Of a stretch of DNA of 64,000 nt, positions 35,358 to 43,341 are shown piece by piece. This stretch comes from JBOGXA01 sp050694175 (lineage in GTDB: Bacteria > Actinomycetota > CADDZG01 > WHSQ01), in the NCBI GenBank assembly GCA_050694175.1, contig JBOGXA010000010.1:1-64000 (forward strand), in the 5' to 3' direction. A model generated the notes under the pieces. The model made no database searches. It saw nothing but the letters and a program-made list of their open reading frames with translations, and had not been told where the DNA came from. Position 1 is the stretch's first letter; every line of letters begins with the position of its first letter. The position numbers and the translations under genes were made by a program.

Positions 35358-36622
35358 TGAGACGTTCCACGCAGCTCTCCGATAAGTGGTCCTTACGCGC
35401 ATCCAGGCGTCTGCCCGGAGGCGTCAACTCAAACGTTCGCTTGGACGGACCATCGATCTTCTTCGAGCGCGGGCGGGGCGCGTGGCTATGGGACATCGAC
35501 GGAAACGACTACGTCGACTATCTCTTGGGCCAGGGGCCGGCCTTCCTCGGGCACGCCCCCGAACCGATCCTCGCCGCGGTCTCGGATGCGTGCCGGCGGG
35601 GGATGGTGTTCGGGTCTCAGCACGAACTCGAGGTCGAGGCGGCCGAATTGCTCTGCGACATCCTGGGCTGGCCGGACATGGTTCGCTTCGGGTCTTCGGG
35701 GACCGAGGTCGTCCAGGCGGCCTTGCGCGTTGCCCGGGCCGCCACCGGACGGGCGAAGTTCGTGCGATTCGAAGGTCATTACCATGGGTGGCTTGACAAC
35801 GTCTTGATGGTCTTCGGGGAGGATGCATCGGGCCCGGCCAGCGACGGCCAGCTAGCTCACCACCTCGACGACTGCCTTGTGCTCGGATGGAACGACCTCA
35901 ATACCCTGCGTGACCTTTTGGAGGCGCAGGGATCCGACGTCGCGGCGATCCTCATGGAGCCGATGATGCTCAACGCCGGAGCCATCGAGCCGCGCCCCGG
36001 CTATCTCGAGGGAGTGCGTTCGCTGTGTGATCGGTACGGCGTCGTATTGATCTTCGACGAGATCATCACTGGGTTTCGTCTCTCTCTGGGTGGGGCGGCC
36101 GAACGCTTCGGGGTTATCCCAGACCTGGCGACGTACGGGAAGGCGATGGCGGGCGGCTGGCCGGGTGGCGCGCTTGTCGGCAGAGCTGAACTTATGGAAC
36201 CGATTGGTACAAGAAAGGTGAACCACAGCGGAACGTTCAACGCGAATCTGATGAGCGCGGCCGCAGTGGTGGCGAGTCTCGAGTATCTGAAACAGGACCC
36301 GCCCTACGAGCGGCTCGAGCGGATCACCAGTGATCTCACGCAGGGCCTCCTCGAACTGGCCGAGGAAACCTCGACACCCCTGCGCATACAGGGCGTGCCC
36401 GGAGCCTTTCACGCCTCGGTGGCCGACACTCGCGTCGAAGTACGGGACTTCCGCGATCTCGCGCGCCTCGATGCCGATGCGTATCTCAGGCTGGTGGACA
36501 GAATGATCGCGTCGGGCATCTGGCTGAGCGGACGAGGCATTTGGTACGTCTCCGCTGCGCACGGCGAAGACGAGGTGGGCGCGACGCTCGACCGCTGTAG
36601 GGAGGCCTTCAGTGCTGCCTGA
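35357..36622 (+). CDS. Class III aminotransferase (glutamate-1-semialdehyde mutase-like)
   Basis: A 421-residue PLP enzyme resembling HemL: LPGGVNSNVR, FGSSGTEVVQAALRVARAATGR, FDEIITGFR with the PLP-binding Asp, and TYGKAMAGGWPGGALVG with Schiff-base Lys262. The catabolic neighbours argue against a role in heme synthesis; transamination of an amine or amino acid is more likely. Last gene of the island before the attachment-site copy. Confidence 0.87.
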   Translation: MRRSTQLSDKWSLRASRRLPGGVNSNVRLDGPSIFFERGRGAWLWDIDGNDYVDYLLGQGPAFLGHAPEPILAAVSDACRRGMVFGSQHELEVEAAELLCDILGWPDMVRFGSSGTEVVQAALRVARAATGRAKFVRFEGHYHGWLDNVLMVFGEDASGPASDGQLAHHLDDCLVLGWNDLNTLRDLLEAQGSDVAAILMEPMMLNAGAIEPRPGYLEGVRSLCDRYGVVLIFDEIITGFRLSLGGAAERFGVIPDLATYGKAMAGGWPGGALVGRAELMEPIGTRKVNHSGTFNANLMSAAAVVASLEYLKQDPPYERLERITSDLTQGLLELAEETSTPLRIQGVPGAFHASVADTRVEVRDFRDLARLDADAYLRLVDRMIASGIWLSGRGIWYVSAAHGEDEVGATLDRCREAFSAA

Positions 36623-36764
36623 GATTCATCGATGCGCCTCTACTCCGAGAGGTCGGCTGCTTACGATCTTCCAATGCAGCGGTGCCCGGTAACACGCGTA
36701 TCCAGCAGCCTGAGGATGCGTTGGACACCATCCAGATCTCGCACGTGGAAGGAGTAGCTCTAGT

Positions 36765-36787
36765 CCGGCCATATTCCCGCCATGCGG
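36765..36787. repeat. Second copy of the 23-nt attachment-arm motif
   Basis: CCGGCCATATTCCCGCC followed by ATGCGG matches 15741-15763 at 20 of 23 positions. It lies 104 nt before the tRNA-Gly fragment, almost the same distance as the other copy (106 nt). Nearby, GCAGAA repeats occur at 36790-36820. No gene is supported between 36623 and 36890. Confidence 0.5.
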
Positions 36788-36890
36788 TATCCGCAGAAAC
36801 CGGCAGAAGGTCGCAGAAGGTGTTGGTGCCGCGACGATGTCTAGCAGGGAAGACACGGAAACCGCGGCTAGATCAAGGGATCCTGATCTT

Positions 36891-36934
36891 TTTGCCAAGG
36901 TGAGGGTCGCCGGTTCGAGTCCGGTCGCCCGCTC
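36891..36934 (+). tRNA. tRNA-Gly(GCC) 3' fragment, copy 2, with CCA and terminator
   Basis: Anticodon loop TTGCCAA, arm GGTGA, variable GGGTC, T arm GCCGG-TTCGAGT-CCGGT, acceptor CGCCCGC, T, then an encoded CCA (ending 36936). The 5' half is absent. Because CCA and a strong terminator follow, this copy looks like the original 3' end of a tRNA-Gly gene displaced by insertion. It is 43/44 identical to 15869-15912. Confidence 0.8.
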
Positions 36935-36935
36935 C

Positions 36936-36967
36936 AAAAAAACCCCCTGGTAACAGGGGGTTTTTTT
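36936..36967. terminator. Strong bidirectional rho-independent terminator
   Basis: Seven A, then CCCCCTG-GTAA-CAGGGGG, then seven T: a perfect 7-bp GC stem (14 bp including the A/T tract) with 4-nt loop. It directly follows the tRNA-Gly fragment and works as an intrinsic terminator on either strand. Confidence 0.92.
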
Positions 36968-37135
36968 GGTTCCTCGAGAGTCGAACTTCTGTCTTTACCC
37001 TCGCCGCTGGTTGTCACAAGCTTCCTCGGTGCCTCGGGCGCCACTTCCGCGTTGAGGACTTGAAGGGCCGATGTCCATGGCCCTTAAGGTTAGGTTTGAG
37101 TGTCGGTCGTTTCCGGTCTGATCGAAGGGGGAGGA

Positions 37136-37498
37136 ATGAAGAGCAGACAGCTGATCGCGGCAGCTCTATCGTCCATTCTGATCGCTGGGTTGTTGCAGGT
37201 GGTTGCTTCCGCGGGTTCCAACGATCCGCTGCCGTGTCGCCCCAACCCTAGCGACGGACTTGTGAGCAAGGTTAACGGGCATGTCAGTGGCGGCAGAGAT
37301 CGGGTATGCCAGGTTGGTTCGGACACTGCTGTAGCCACCGTGACGAAGCAGGTCAAGGACGACTCGATCAAAGCCATTCGTCACGTGCTGACGCTGCAGA
37401 AGCGTCAAGGCGATTGGACGGTAATCAGAGACCTTCACATCCAAAGGTGTCAACCAGGACGGGGTCACCAGTCCTTTTCGCGCCAGCCATGCCTTTAG
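37136..37498 (+). CDS. Small secreted protein of unknown function
   Basis: A 120-residue protein with a clear signal peptide (MKSRQLIAAALSSILIAG..., cleavage near VASAG), then a short cysteine-bearing mature chain (four Cys). GGGGGAGG precedes ATG 37136, which decides the start. A basic stretch of mixed charge follows (VTKQVKDDSIKAIRHVLTL). I do not recognise a family. It stands just right of the integration point. Confidence 0.5.
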   Translation: MKSRQLIAAALSSILIAGLLQVVASAGSNDPLPCRPNPSDGLVSKVNGHVSGGRDRVCQVGSDTAVATVTKQVKDDSIKAIRHVLTLQKRQGDWTVIRDLHIQRCQPGRGHQSFSRQPCL

Positions 37499-37574
37499 GG
37501 GTGTCCCGATTCGGGTGACTACGTCGAGCTAACAGGCATCCGACGAGATGTGAAGACGTCTGTTCAGCTTCGCG

Positions 37575-38483
37575 TTAGGCATCGCGTTTGTGCTCGGTCA
37601 GGACTTCATCGATCCCGCGCCGGACCATGCTGACGAGCGCGGGATTGGTGTCCGTGTAGTACGCGAGGCCTGCGGCCATCGACACGACCAAGCCCCGGGC
37701 TCTCGCCCAGGTCGCGTCATCGAAGGCGAGCGCAGAGCGAAAAGCATCCCGGCTTTCGCCGGAAAAGAGTCTCCACGCGGCCGTCAAGTCATAGGCGGGA
37801 TCACCCACGCCCAGACAACCCCAGTCGATGACGGCACGGAGATGGCCCCGTTGAACAAGCAGGTTCCTAGGATCGATGTCTCCATGGATCCAGAGCGGCC
37901 TCTCCCACACCGGCGCTTGAAGTGCCGATTCCCATACCGCGATCGCTGCGCCTGTGTCGATGACGCCGACCAGCTCGTCGATTGCCTTGCGGGTCTGAGC
38001 ATCCCGAGCCGCGAGCGGCACCCCGCGGAAGACGTTGTGTGTTCCCGGAAACGGTCCGCCTGAGGGATCGATCCGTTGCAGATCGGCGATGAACTCGGCC
38101 AACTCAAGCGCGGCCCGACGTAGGTCGGCGATCGGCTCCACCGTCGTATCGTTGCCTTCGAACCACGGATTCACCGACCAATGCCATGGGTAGCCCTCGC
38201 CGGGCATGCCCTTCGCGAGGGGGACGGGGATCGAAAGCGGGAGGTGTGGGGCAAGAGTCGGTAGCCACTCGTGCTCCTTATCGACCATCTCGACGGCCCA
38301 GTGGATGCGTGGCAGCCGCACAACCATGTCATCGCCGAGGCGATAGAGCGCGTTGTCCGTCCCACTCGAAACGACTGGCTCGATACGAAGTTCTGCCCAC
38401 TGCGGAAACTGCGTGGTGAGCAGCCCACGGACGAGCGTGACGTCGGTATGCACCTCGTCGGCGTGCATCTTGCCAGCGCACAT
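37575..38483 (-). CDS. Aminoglycoside phosphotransferase-family protein
   Basis: A 302-residue APH-fold kinase. The N-lobe has TDNALYRLGDDMVVRLPR with the ATP-binding Lys replaced by Arg-type residues. The C-lobe has the complete Brenner motif WIHGDIDPRNLL and the metal-binding VIDWGCLGVGDPAYDL. Such chromosomal proteins phosphorylate small hydroxylated or aminated compounds, and only some give antibiotic resistance. Length is normal. GGGAAG precedes ATG 38483. No cassette or transposon structure is convincing around it. Confidence 0.85.
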   Translation of the reverse strand: MCAGKMHADEVHTDVTLVRGLLTTQFPQWAELRIEPVVSSGTDNALYRLGDDMVVRLPRIHWAVEMVDKEHEWLPTLAPHLPLSIPVPLAKGMPGEGYPWHWSVNPWFEGNDTTVEPIADLRRAALELAEFIADLQRIDPSGGPFPGTHNVFRGVPLAARDAQTRKAIDELVGVIDTGAAIAVWESALQAPVWERPLWIHGDIDPRNLLVQRGHLRAVIDWGCLGVGDPAYDLTAAWRLFSGESRDAFRSALAFDDATWARARGLVVSMAAGLAYYTDTNPALVSMVRRGIDEVLTEHKRDA

Positions 38484-39020
38484 GAGTGTCTCGCTTCCCG
38501 CTAGACCCGCCGCATAACGTGCAGCAGGCGTGTGTCGCCGCCGTTATCGCCGTGCAAGTTACCTACGTGTTTTTTGACGATGTGGCCAGCGGCCAGACTC
38601 CCTAGCGTATGTCGAGCGAGGCTACGCATTCTCGCGTCACAACGATAAGCAGTCGTGATGAATCGAGGGAGGCCTCAATGAGTCACGTCGCTAGCGATGG
38701 CCGCTTCGTCTGCTCATGAACTTGGCGTTCGCTCTAGTGGCGGGCGGTCTCGCGGTCCGGCCGTCGCTGGCCGGTCCGTCCACCGTCACGGGTACCGAAG
38801 ACTCGCGGTAAGAGGATCGCAGGGGACCGCGCTAGGACTGAGCCGGAACAATTCCGGCAATCGATGGAAATGTCGTGAGGATGCACCCGGCGCGTGGGCT
38901 GAAGAAACGGTAGGTCGGGCTGGTCGAACGCTTTCGCGATCTGCGCGGCCGCTCTAGGCTGGCCCGAGCGGCGCGTGCGCGGTCATGGTGTGGATGCGGA
39001 GCATATGCGGGGAGGTCACG
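38484..39020. other. 537-nt stretch without a confident gene
   Basis: Only very short frames are seen: a 13-codon frame at 38678 whose stop overlaps a 31-codon frame at 38716-38811 (hydrophobic start MNLAFALVAGG). GGGAGG lies before the first. Codon pattern and length do not allow a firm call, so neither is listed as a gene. Confidence 0.4.
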
Positions 39021-39716
39021 ATGGTCATAGCTGCGATCGATTGGACTGACGAGATCGCGAGGGCCGCGATCACCTTCGCGTTCGTCGCGGTGCTTGGCGG
39101 AGCAGCGGGAGTCCTCTGGGCGAGGGCCCGGCACCGCCGCGAGCTGGACCTGGCCGCCCTCGCTAGGTTCTACGACGTCTACGGCGCGTGGTTCGCGACG
39201 TGGAAAGTCTGGAGTGCCTTGCGCGAAGCGAAGCTGCCAGAAGGTGAGCGGGGGGAGCTCCTGAAGCAGGCTGCCGTCACTGAGGGCCAGTTCGAGGCAC
39301 TACTGATAAAAATCGCTATCGAGCGGCGGCTTTCGGACGCGGAAGTCAGTCGCCTTGGGCGCTTCCGAGAGGGCTATCAGCAGCTACGCGAGTCAATTGA
39401 GACGGGGGTTGAGCTCCCGTTCCGGGTGCAGTACAACGATGATGAGCGCAGCGCGTACATGGCGTTCAAATCGCTGTCGGTGGAGTTCGCTACGCTACTG
39501 GGGGGTCGAAGCTTGAGTCGTACGCAAGGACCTTTCCTACTCCATAAGACGTGGGGACGGCCAACTCTCCCGCAAAGCCAACGTGCGTTTGTGGAGGTCA
39601 CGAGTTGGCGGGTGTCCGGCACCGGCCCTAAGAGACTGTGGTGGCGTGACCCCGGAGGAGACTCCGTCGACAAGGCGGTGGAGGCCTGGCAAAAGCTCCC
39701 TCACGGGGGCCCTTGA
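39021..39716 (+). CDS. Membrane-anchored protein of unknown function
   Basis: A 231-residue protein with one N-terminal helix (about 12-32, AITFAFVAVLGGAAGVLW) followed by a cytoplasmic, charged, mainly helical region ending near residue 150 and a Trp-rich tail. ATG 39021 is preferred because GGGGAGG lies about 8 nt upstream; a start at 38985 lacks this. I do not recognise a family. It stands alone between non-coding stretches. Confidence 0.6.
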   Translation: MVIAAIDWTDEIARAAITFAFVAVLGGAAGVLWARARHRRELDLAALARFYDVYGAWFATWKVWSALREAKLPEGERGELLKQAAVTEGQFEALLIKIAIERRLSDAEVSRLGRFREGYQQLRESIETGVELPFRVQYNDDERSAYMAFKSLSVEFATLLGGRSLSRTQGPFLLHKTWGRPTLPQSQRAFVEVTSWRVSGTGPKRLWWRDPGGDSVDKAVEAWQKLPHGGP

Positions 39717-39778
39717 CGCCAGAAAGTCGTTGCGGGCCGGGTCGCGCCCGGTCGGGTCTAGTCGCCGCTCTGATCACG

Positions 39779-39838
39779 GAGGGTTTCCTCATGCCCGTAT
39801 CCTGGCCTGAGTTAATGACACGAGGCTAGGAAACCCTC
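39779..39838. repeat. 60-nt element with perfect 11-bp inverted ends
   Basis: GAGGGTTTCCT (39779-39789) and AGGAAACCCTC (39828-39838) are perfect inverted repeats enclosing 38 nt. The size and ends resemble a small non-autonomous transposable remnant or a large hairpin terminator after the gene at 39021. No target duplication was seen. Confidence 0.6.
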
Positions 39839-39960
39839 TTGTGTGGAGAGCCTCAGCACGTACCAATCAGACGGCCCAACGGCCGAGTGCAATCGAGAAA
39901 CCGGGACTGTCTTAGAAGGCAGCGATCATTTCCTTGCACCAACGACGGAAAGGGGGCCGC

Positions 39961-40893
39961 GTGAGGCTGGCGGTTTACGGCACAGGCGGAGTCGGCGGCT
40001 ACTTCGGGGGACGGCTGGCGCTCGCGGGTGCCGATGTCAACCTGATCGCGCGGGGGGCGCACCTGGAGGCGCTGCGGACACGCGGGTTAAGGGTGACGAG
40101 CTTAAAGGGTGATTTCCAGATCCATCTGCCGGCGAGCGATGATCCCGCAGATGTCGGACCGTGTGATTACGTGCTCTTCTCGGTCAAGTCGTTCGACACC
40201 GACGCGGCTGCCGCCCGCCTTCACCACCTGATCGGAGACGGAACTGCCATCATCTCGTTCCAGAATGGAATCGACAACGAAGAGAGGATCGCTCGCACCG
40301 TCGGACAGGAACACATCATGGGGGGTGCCGCATACATCTTCTCCAGAATCATTGAAGCGGGCGTCGTCGCTCACACGGGAGGGCCGGCGCGCATCGTGTT
40401 CGGAGAAATGGATGGCGTGGCCAGCGATCGCGCCCAACACTTCCTCGACCTGTGCCAAAAGGCTGACGTAGATGCGGAGCTCTCCGACGACATAGTGCGG
40501 GTGCTGTGGGACAAGTTTGCGTTTATTTGCGCGCAGGCGGGAATGACTGCCGCGGTCCGCCTTCCCATCGGGGCCGTGCGAACAGTTGGGGAGTCGTGGG
40601 ACGCGTTCAGGCGAGTCATCGAGGAAGTCTGCGCGGTCGCCGCAGCCGAGGGAATCGAGCTTCCGGGTGACACCGCGGACCGGCACGCGAGCTTTGCCGA
40701 GAGTCTTGAGCCCACCGGATACTCGTCACTGTACGACGACCTTACGCACGGCCGCCGCATGGAACTGGAGGCGCTGCACGGTACGGTCGTGCGGCGCGCT
40801 CGGCGCCACAACATTCCGGTTCCCGTCTCCGAGACGATCTACGCGATTCTCAGACCCTGGGCCGTTCGAAACGAGGCCGCGGCTACCTCTTGA
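39961..40893 (+). CDS. Ketopantoate reductase-family oxidoreductase (PanE/ApbA-like)
   Basis: A 310-residue 2-dehydropantoate 2-reductase-like protein. The Rossmann motif YGTGGVGGYFG is at residues 5-15, FSVKSFD follows, and the C-terminal helical domain holds the catalytic Lys in WDKFAF. GTG 39961 is preceded by AAAGGGGG. Many paralogues act on other 2-keto acids, so a role in pantothenate synthesis is not certain. The next gene overlaps its stop by 4 nt. Confidence 0.82.
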   Translation: MRLAVYGTGGVGGYFGGRLALAGADVNLIARGAHLEALRTRGLRVTSLKGDFQIHLPASDDPADVGPCDYVLFSVKSFDTDAAAARLHHLIGDGTAIISFQNGIDNEERIARTVGQEHIMGGAAYIFSRIIEAGVVAHTGGPARIVFGEMDGVASDRAQHFLDLCQKADVDAELSDDIVRVLWDKFAFICAQAGMTAAVRLPIGAVRTVGESWDAFRRVIEEVCAVAAAEGIELPGDTADRHASFAESLEPTGYSSLYDDLTHGRRMELEALHGTVVRRARRHNIPVPVSETIYAILRPWAVRNEAAATS

Positions 40894-41810
40894 ATTCGCG
40901 TATATCGAGCCGCGCGGATCTCGCGGCAAATGCCGGCGCCCTTGTTGCCGCCGTCTTATTCGGTGCGTCGGTCGTGGCGGTGCGAGTCGCAGTGCGTGAC
41001 ATCCCACCCACCACTCTTGCGGTGTTGCGCTTCAGCCAGGGCGCCGCGGTGCTGCTCTGTGCGACTGCTCTGATAAGACCAGAGCTCTTGCGGGTAAACT
41101 TCCGGGACCTTCGCGTCTCCGCGTTCCTCGGCGTGATCTTCTTCTCTCTTTTTCCACTCAGTTTCAACGCCGGCCTTCAGTTCACCCAGGCATCACGTGG
41201 GGCGCTGATGCTTGCGACGATGCCGATATGGAGCATGCTGTTGGCGCGCTGGATCATCGGGGAACGGCTCGTGGCCCGGCAGATGCTTGGGGTCGGGCTC
41301 AGTCTCTGCGGCGTCTTGATCGTTATGAGCGAACGAGGTCTCACCCTCGAGGGGGATGGCCGAGCGTTGTTGGGGGATGCTCTCGTGCTCCTTACGGCGT
41401 TCTGGGGCGCGCTTTATGGGGTTCTGGCAAAGCGCGCCCTGAGCCGCCAGCACGCACTTACGCTGGTTTCCTATGCGATGGCGATCGGGACGATATTGCT
41501 GGTCCCGATCGCGGTGGGGGAAGGTCTGATCGAGGAGCTCCGCCGGCTTGATCCCTCGCTTACCCGCATCGTGCTGTTCCTCGGCATTCCCGGGGGCGCG
41601 ATCGCGTTTGGCTTGTGGACCGCGGCACTGGCGCGGCTATCAGCGACACAAGTGTCGGTCTACATCAACCTGAATCCGATCGTCGCAGCCATACTCGGCG
41701 TGATATTGCTGTCGGAGCAGGCGACGCCGTTGTTTCTGGTGAGTTTCGCGGCCGTGATCGCGGGCGTGTTGTTGGTGAACTGGCCCGTGCCGGAAAGAGC
41801 AGCCGTCTAG
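40890..41810 (+). CDS. EamA/DMT-superfamily transporter
   Basis: A 306-residue protein with ten hydrophobic helices in two EamA repeats (about 10-145 and 160-300), including the conserved QLVSVYINLNPIVA-type segment near the end. TTG 40890 overlaps the reductase stop as TTGA. It probably exports or imports a small metabolite or amino acid; direction and substrate unknown. Confidence 0.85.
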   Translation: MNSRISSRADLAANAGALVAAVLFGASVVAVRVAVRDIPPTTLAVLRFSQGAAVLLCATALIRPELLRVNFRDLRVSAFLGVIFFSLFPLSFNAGLQFTQASRGALMLATMPIWSMLLARWIIGERLVARQMLGVGLSLCGVLIVMSERGLTLEGDGRALLGDALVLLTAFWGALYGVLAKRALSRQHALTLVSYAMAIGTILLVPIAVGEGLIEELRRLDPSLTRIVLFLGIPGGAIAFGLWTAALARLSATQVSVYINLNPIVAAILGVILLSEQATPLFLVSFAAVIAGVLLVNWPVPERAAV

Positions 41811-41870
41811 TCGCGTGCCGGATCAAGCCAAGCTGGCTCTGTGCCGACAATGCCGACACATACTCGTCAA

Positions 41871-42652
41871 ATGAGCTTGTCCCGAAGATGCATCGTCGCC
41901 GCCACCGTGCTGCTCGCCCTTATAGCGAGCGGCTCAGCGCGCGCCGTCGCGCAGCCCGCGTGGATTCCTGAGCCGGGCACCAGCTGGCAGTGGCAGCTGA
42001 CCGGGACGATCGATGAAAGCGTCGCCGCCGACCTTTACAACGTCGATCTCTTCGACACAGATCGCTCCCTGGTGTCCTCTCTGCACGCTCAGGGCCGGCA
42101 CGTCATCTGCTACATGAGCGCGGGATCGTGGGAGCGGTGGCGTTCCGATGCAAGACGGTTCCCCGAATCGGTCAGGGGGCGGTCCAACGGGTGGTCGGGC
42201 GAACGTTGGCTCGACATCCGACGACTGCAGGTGCTCAAGCCGTTGATGCGGGAGCGCCTCGACCGCTGTGTGCGGAAGGGGTTCGACGGCGTAGAGTTCG
42301 ACAACGTCGACGGCTATGCAAACCGCACCGGATTTCGTCTTACCGGCCGCGATCAGCTCGAATACAACTCATGGCTTGCTCGGGCCGCCCACGCGCGGGG
42401 TTTGGCGGCAGGGTAAAGAACGACCTCGGGCAGGTCAAGGCGCTTGAACCTCACTTCGACTTTGCGATCAACGAGGAATGCTTCTACTACGACGAATGCG
42501 AGCGGCTAGCTCCGTTCACCGATGCGGGCAAGGCTGTGTTCCACGTCGAGTACGAGATGCCACCCTCCGAGTTCTGCGACTCGGCGCGGGCGCTCGGATT
42601 CAGCTCGCTCAAGAAACGGTGGAACCTCGGCACGTGGCGACGTAGCTGCTGA
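41871..42652 (+). pseudogene. Secreted GH114-like glycoside hydrolase, frameshifted
   Basis: A signal peptide (SLSRRCIVAATVLLALIASG) is followed by a GH114/TM1410-type TIM barrel: PEPGTSWQWQL, CYMSAGSWERWRSDARRFP, WLDIRR, FDGVEFDNVDGY with a probable catalytic Asp, then in another frame FDFAINEECFYYDEC with the second acid. The first frame ends at TAA 42414. One missing base at about 42411-42414 (GGG-taa for GGG-cta) would restore a protein of normal length, so this is recent decay or a sequence error. ATG 41850 is an alternative start. Confidence 0.75.
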
Positions 42653-42669
42653 CCCTGTGTGAAGACTGA

Positions 42670-43341
42670 CTAGCTCTCGACGGGTAAACCGGCGGCTTCC
42701 CAGTCGGGGAGTCCGGCATCCAGGACACGGGTTTGGAAACCCTTCTTGCCCAGGAAACGCGCGGCTTCGGGTGCGAAAGCACAGAACGAGCCGCGGCAGT
42801 AGGCGACGATCTCCTTGTTTTTAGGCAGCTCCTTCAGACGTCGCTTGAGCTCTGCAACCGGGATCGATACCGCGCCGGGCACGTGGCCTGCCTCGTATTC
42901 TTCCACCGGCCGCACGTCTAGGACCAATAGATCGTCCTTTCGCCGGAGCCTCTTGGCGAGCTCCTCCTTGGTCAAGACCTCTATTCCGTTCAGATCGCCC
43001 GTGTAGGCGCGCGCCAGACGCTCCACTTCGGCGACCCTGTCGTTGGCGACGTCCTGCAAGCGGCGCCAGAGCGCGACCACGTCTGGGGACGCGAGGCGAT
43101 ACAGAATCGAAGTGCCCTGACGGCGCGATGAGACGAGACCGGCGCGGCGAAGGACCTGGAGGTGCTGGCTGGCATTTGCAACCGATGACTCGATCTCGGT
43201 CGCGATGCTTTCGACGCTTCTCTCGCCGTTTGCAAGTAGGTCGACGATCTCCGCGCGCCTGCCGCTCGAAAGAGCCTTTGCTACCCGGGCGAACTCGTCG
43301 AACAGCGCCGCCTTTGACACCCTCTTTGCCATAGGGCTCAC
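42670..43341 (-). CDS. ArsR-family regulator fused to rhodanese domain
   Basis: A 223-residue two-domain protein. Residues about 10-100 are an ArsR winged HTH (SVESIATEIESSVANASQHLQVLRRAGLV). Residues about 125-223 are a rhodanese domain with LDVRPVEEYEAGHVPGA and active-site YCRGSFC (Cys182, and Cys187). Fusion of a DNA-binding domain to a persulfide-carrying domain suggests a sulfur-responsive repressor. GTG 43341 overlaps the MFS stop as GTGA; ATG 43332 is the alternative. Two matching operators occur in this locus. Confidence 0.88.
   Translation of the reverse strand: MSPMAKRVSKAALFDEFARVAKALSSGRRAEIVDLLANGERSVESIATEIESSVANASQHLQVLRRAGLVSSRRQGTSILYRLASPDVVALWRRLQDVANDRVAEVERLARAYTGDLNGIEVLTKEELAKRLRRKDDLLVLDVRPVEEYEAGHVPGAVSIPVAELKRRLKELPKNKEIVAYCRGSFCAFAPEAARFLGKKGFQTRVLDAGLPDWEAAGLPVES

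Noticed and set aside
36626..36937. Minus-strand frame containing ERATGLEPATLTLAK and a similar one at 15614-15982
   Set aside because: These are the well-known spurious proteins read from the reverse strand of tRNA 3' ends.
37518..37574. Integron attC-like site after the phosphotransferase gene (GCCTAAC overlapping the stop, GTTAGCT distal)
   Set aside because: The distal core does not fit GTTRRRY and the inner arms do not pair, so a gene cassette is not supported.
38697..38957. Possible 86-codon gene
   Set aside because: No ribosome site, Arg/Ser-rich shadow composition and no similarity that I recognise.
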